From the NCBI RefSeq assembly GCF_001509475.1, contig NZ_LLZG01000074.1, forward strand, positions 1 through 15,134: a DNA stretch of 15,134 nt. Direction: 5' to 3'. The notes beneath the pieces were generated by a model that searched no databases, had not been told where the DNA came from, and saw only the letters and a program-made list of their open reading frames with translations. Below are positions 13,973-15,134 of the stretch, one piece after another. Source of the stretch: Streptomyces regalis. GTDB taxonomy: Bacteria > Actinomycetota > Actinomycetes > Streptomycetales > Streptomycetaceae. The number at the start of each line of letters is the position of its first letter. Within the stretch, counting starts at the first letter, position 1. A program made the position numbers and the translations under genes.

Positions 13973-14986
13973 GTGGCAGGACGTTTCGCTCCGCGGCCCA
14001 CGCGTACGACTGTGCGCGGTGGGCATGTCGCTGTGCCTGGGGGTGCGTCTGGCGGTGTGCCGCGGCAGGCTGTCGCAGCGGGGAAGGTGCGGACGGTGGT
14101 GCCGGACGGGCCGCTCGATCTCGGGCTGGTGCTGGGGCCGCTGAGGCGTGGGCCGGGGGATCCGACGTTCCGGGCGATGCCGGACGGGTCCGTGTGGCGG
14201 GCCTGCCGTACGCCTGCCGGGGCCGGGACGCTGCGGGTCAGTGTGCGGGGTGCCGAAGTTCGGGGCGAGGCCTGGGGGCCCGGGGCCGAGTGGCTGCTGG
14301 AGCAGTTGCCGGAGCTGCTCGGGGCCGCCGACGATCCGTCCGTCTTCGTGCCGCGGCATCGGCTGGTGGCAGTGGCTCGGCATCGGCGGCCGGGATTGCG
14401 GTTGACGCGGACCGGGTTGGTGCTGGAGTCGTTGATTCCGTCGATTCTGGAGCAGAAGGTCACGACCGATGAGGCGTATCGGGCGTGGCGGTTGCTGGTC
14501 CGGAAGTACGGGGAGCCGGCGCCGGGGCCCGCGCCGGGGCGGATGTGTGTGATGCCGGATGCAGGGACCTGGCGGGTGATTCCGTCCTGGGAGTGGCATC
14601 GGGCCGGGGTCGACAACAAGCGGGCGTCCACGATTCTGCGGGCCGTACGGGTTGCTGCGCGGATGGAGGAGGCGGTGCGGATGTCTCCGGCTCAGGCGCA
14701 GGCTCGGTTGGAGGTCGTGCCGGGGGTTGGGCCGTGGACCTCGGCGGAGGTGGTGCAGCGGAGTCATGGGGCGGCGGATGCGGTGACTGTGGGGGATCTG
14801 CATCTGCCGGGGATTGTGGGGTGGGCGCTTGCCGGGGATCGGGATGCGGATGACTCCGTGATGTTGGAGTTGCTGGAGCCGTATGCGGGGCAGCGGCATC
14901 GGGCGGCTCGGTTGATTCTGCTGAGCGGGCGGGTTCCGGCGCGGCGGGCGCCGCGGATGCCTCGGGGGGATATCGGGCGGTTGTGA
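13973..14986 (+). CDS. DNA-3-methyladenine glycosylase II family (AlkA-like, HhH-GPD)
   Basis: The 337-residue protein is a helix-hairpin-helix base-excision glycosylase that removes alkylated bases. The C-terminal half carries the HhH element LEVVPGVGPWTSAEV (246-260), followed by ADAVTVGDLHLPG (268-280), with Asp275 at the catalytic position. ESLIPSILEQKVTTDEAYRAW (152-172) is the usual AlkA-type helix block. The N-terminal 40 residues are basic and low in complexity. GTG 13973 was chosen, with only a weak GGGA upstream. It follows fbiB after 134 bp containing no other gene, with a lone TAGGCT (13916-13921) as a possible -10. Codon choice leans to GGG and GTG more than in its neighbours. 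Confidence 0.9.
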   Translation: MAGRFAPRPTRTTVRGGHVAVPGGASGGVPRQAVAAGKVRTVVPDGPLDLGLVLGPLRRGPGDPTFRAMPDGSVWRACRTPAGAGTLRVSVRGAEVRGEAWGPGAEWLLEQLPELLGAADDPSVFVPRHRLVAVARHRRPGLRLTRTGLVLESLIPSILEQKVTTDEAYRAWRLLVRKYGEPAPGPAPGRMCVMPDAGTWRVIPSWEWHRAGVDNKRASTILRAVRVAARMEEAVRMSPAQAQARLEVVPGVGPWTSAEVVQRSHGAADAVTVGDLHLPGIVGWALAGDRDADDSVMLELLEPYAGQRHRAARLILLSGRVPARRAPRMPRGDIGRL

Positions 14987-15041
14987 CGGGGGGGGTGAGC
15001 TGGGCGTTTCTCGCCCCCGCCGCCCCTACCCGTCCCATCCT

Positions 15042-15060
15042 GAAGGGGCTCCGCCCCTTC
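15042..15060. terminator. Perfect hairpin downstream of the glycosylase gene
   Basis: GAAGGGGC (15042-15049) and GCCCCTTC (15053-15060) form a perfect 8-bp stem with a TCC loop, 56 bp after the glycosylase stop. It is the first of two consecutive hairpins and probably part of a transcription terminator. Confidence 0.6.
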
Positions 15061-15067
15061 GACCCCG

Positions 15068-15088
15068 CCAGGGGGCTTTGCCCCCTGG
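15068..15088. terminator. Second perfect hairpin downstream of the glycosylase gene
   Basis: CCAGGGGGC (15068-15076) and GCCCCCTGG (15080-15088) form a perfect 9-bp stem with a TTT loop. The two hairpins in a row, followed by the dispersed repeat, make a typical Streptomyces gene-end cluster. Confidence 0.65.
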
Positions 15089-15095
15089 ACCCCCA

Positions 15096-15134
15096 TCGGC
15101 CCTGAACGGGCCTCGTCCTCAAACGCCGGACGGG
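15096..15134. repeat. Dispersed Streptomyces intergenic repeat, copy 3
   Basis: It is identical to 18-51 over 34 bases, then has one G-to-A difference (15130), and continues to the window edge. The GGCCC-TGAAC-GGGCC stem (15098-15112) and the core are both present. Its orientation is the same as copies 1 and 2. Confidence 0.8.

Overview
The window is high-GC actinobacterial DNA, almost certainly from a Streptomyces chromosome. The third-position GC bias, the GTG/TTG starts, the short GC hairpins and the dispersed 'cgtcctcaaacgccgg' intergenic repeat all fit. Gene content and order match, from memory, the S. coelicolor manB-whiB-cofD/cofE neighbourhood (around SCO3028-SCO3038). They also resemble the M. 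tuberculosis pmmA-Rv3258c-Rv3259-whiB2-fbiA-fbiB block. No database search was possible.

Layout: 1-229 holds dispersed repeats, a hairpin and a heptamer tandem array that runs into the manB stop codon. manB (phosphomannomutase) is on the minus strand at 230-1594. 1709-3259 is a decayed L-lactate permease gene (minus) with a frameshift and an internal replacement by about 330 bp of foreign-looking DNA; two operator-like palindromes upstream of it are intact. Next are a DUF3499 gene (minus, 3411-3869) and a divergent small metallopeptidase-family gene (plus, 4131-4580). A DUF5719 exported protein and a 1239-residue membrane glycosyltransferase (both minus, 4685-9909) overlap by 4 bp. whiB, the sporulation regulator, lies at 10105-10368 (minus).

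The 660-bp gap upstream of whiB then leads rightward into a plus-strand group. It starts with a short ORF (10774-10929) ending in a run rich in Cys codons, followed by a cysteine dioxygenase family gene, then the coenzyme F420 pair fbiA/cofD and fbiB/cofE, and an AlkA-like DNA glycosylase. The window ends in two perfect hairpins and another copy of the dispersed repeat.

How the genes relate: manB supplies mannose-1-phosphate for GDP-mannose and glycoconjugates. The glycosyltransferase/DUF5719 pair probably works on an envelope polymer. whiB controls sporulation septation. fbiA and fbiB carry out successive steps of F420 side-chain assembly.

The best candidate for something new is the polycysteine leader ORF ahead of the cysteine dioxygenase gene, with two mutually exclusive hairpins and a stem that can hide the dioxygenase ribosome binding site. 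It looks like a cysteine-sensing switch on a cysteine-degrading enzyme. The leader ORF is directly visible; the mechanism is inference.
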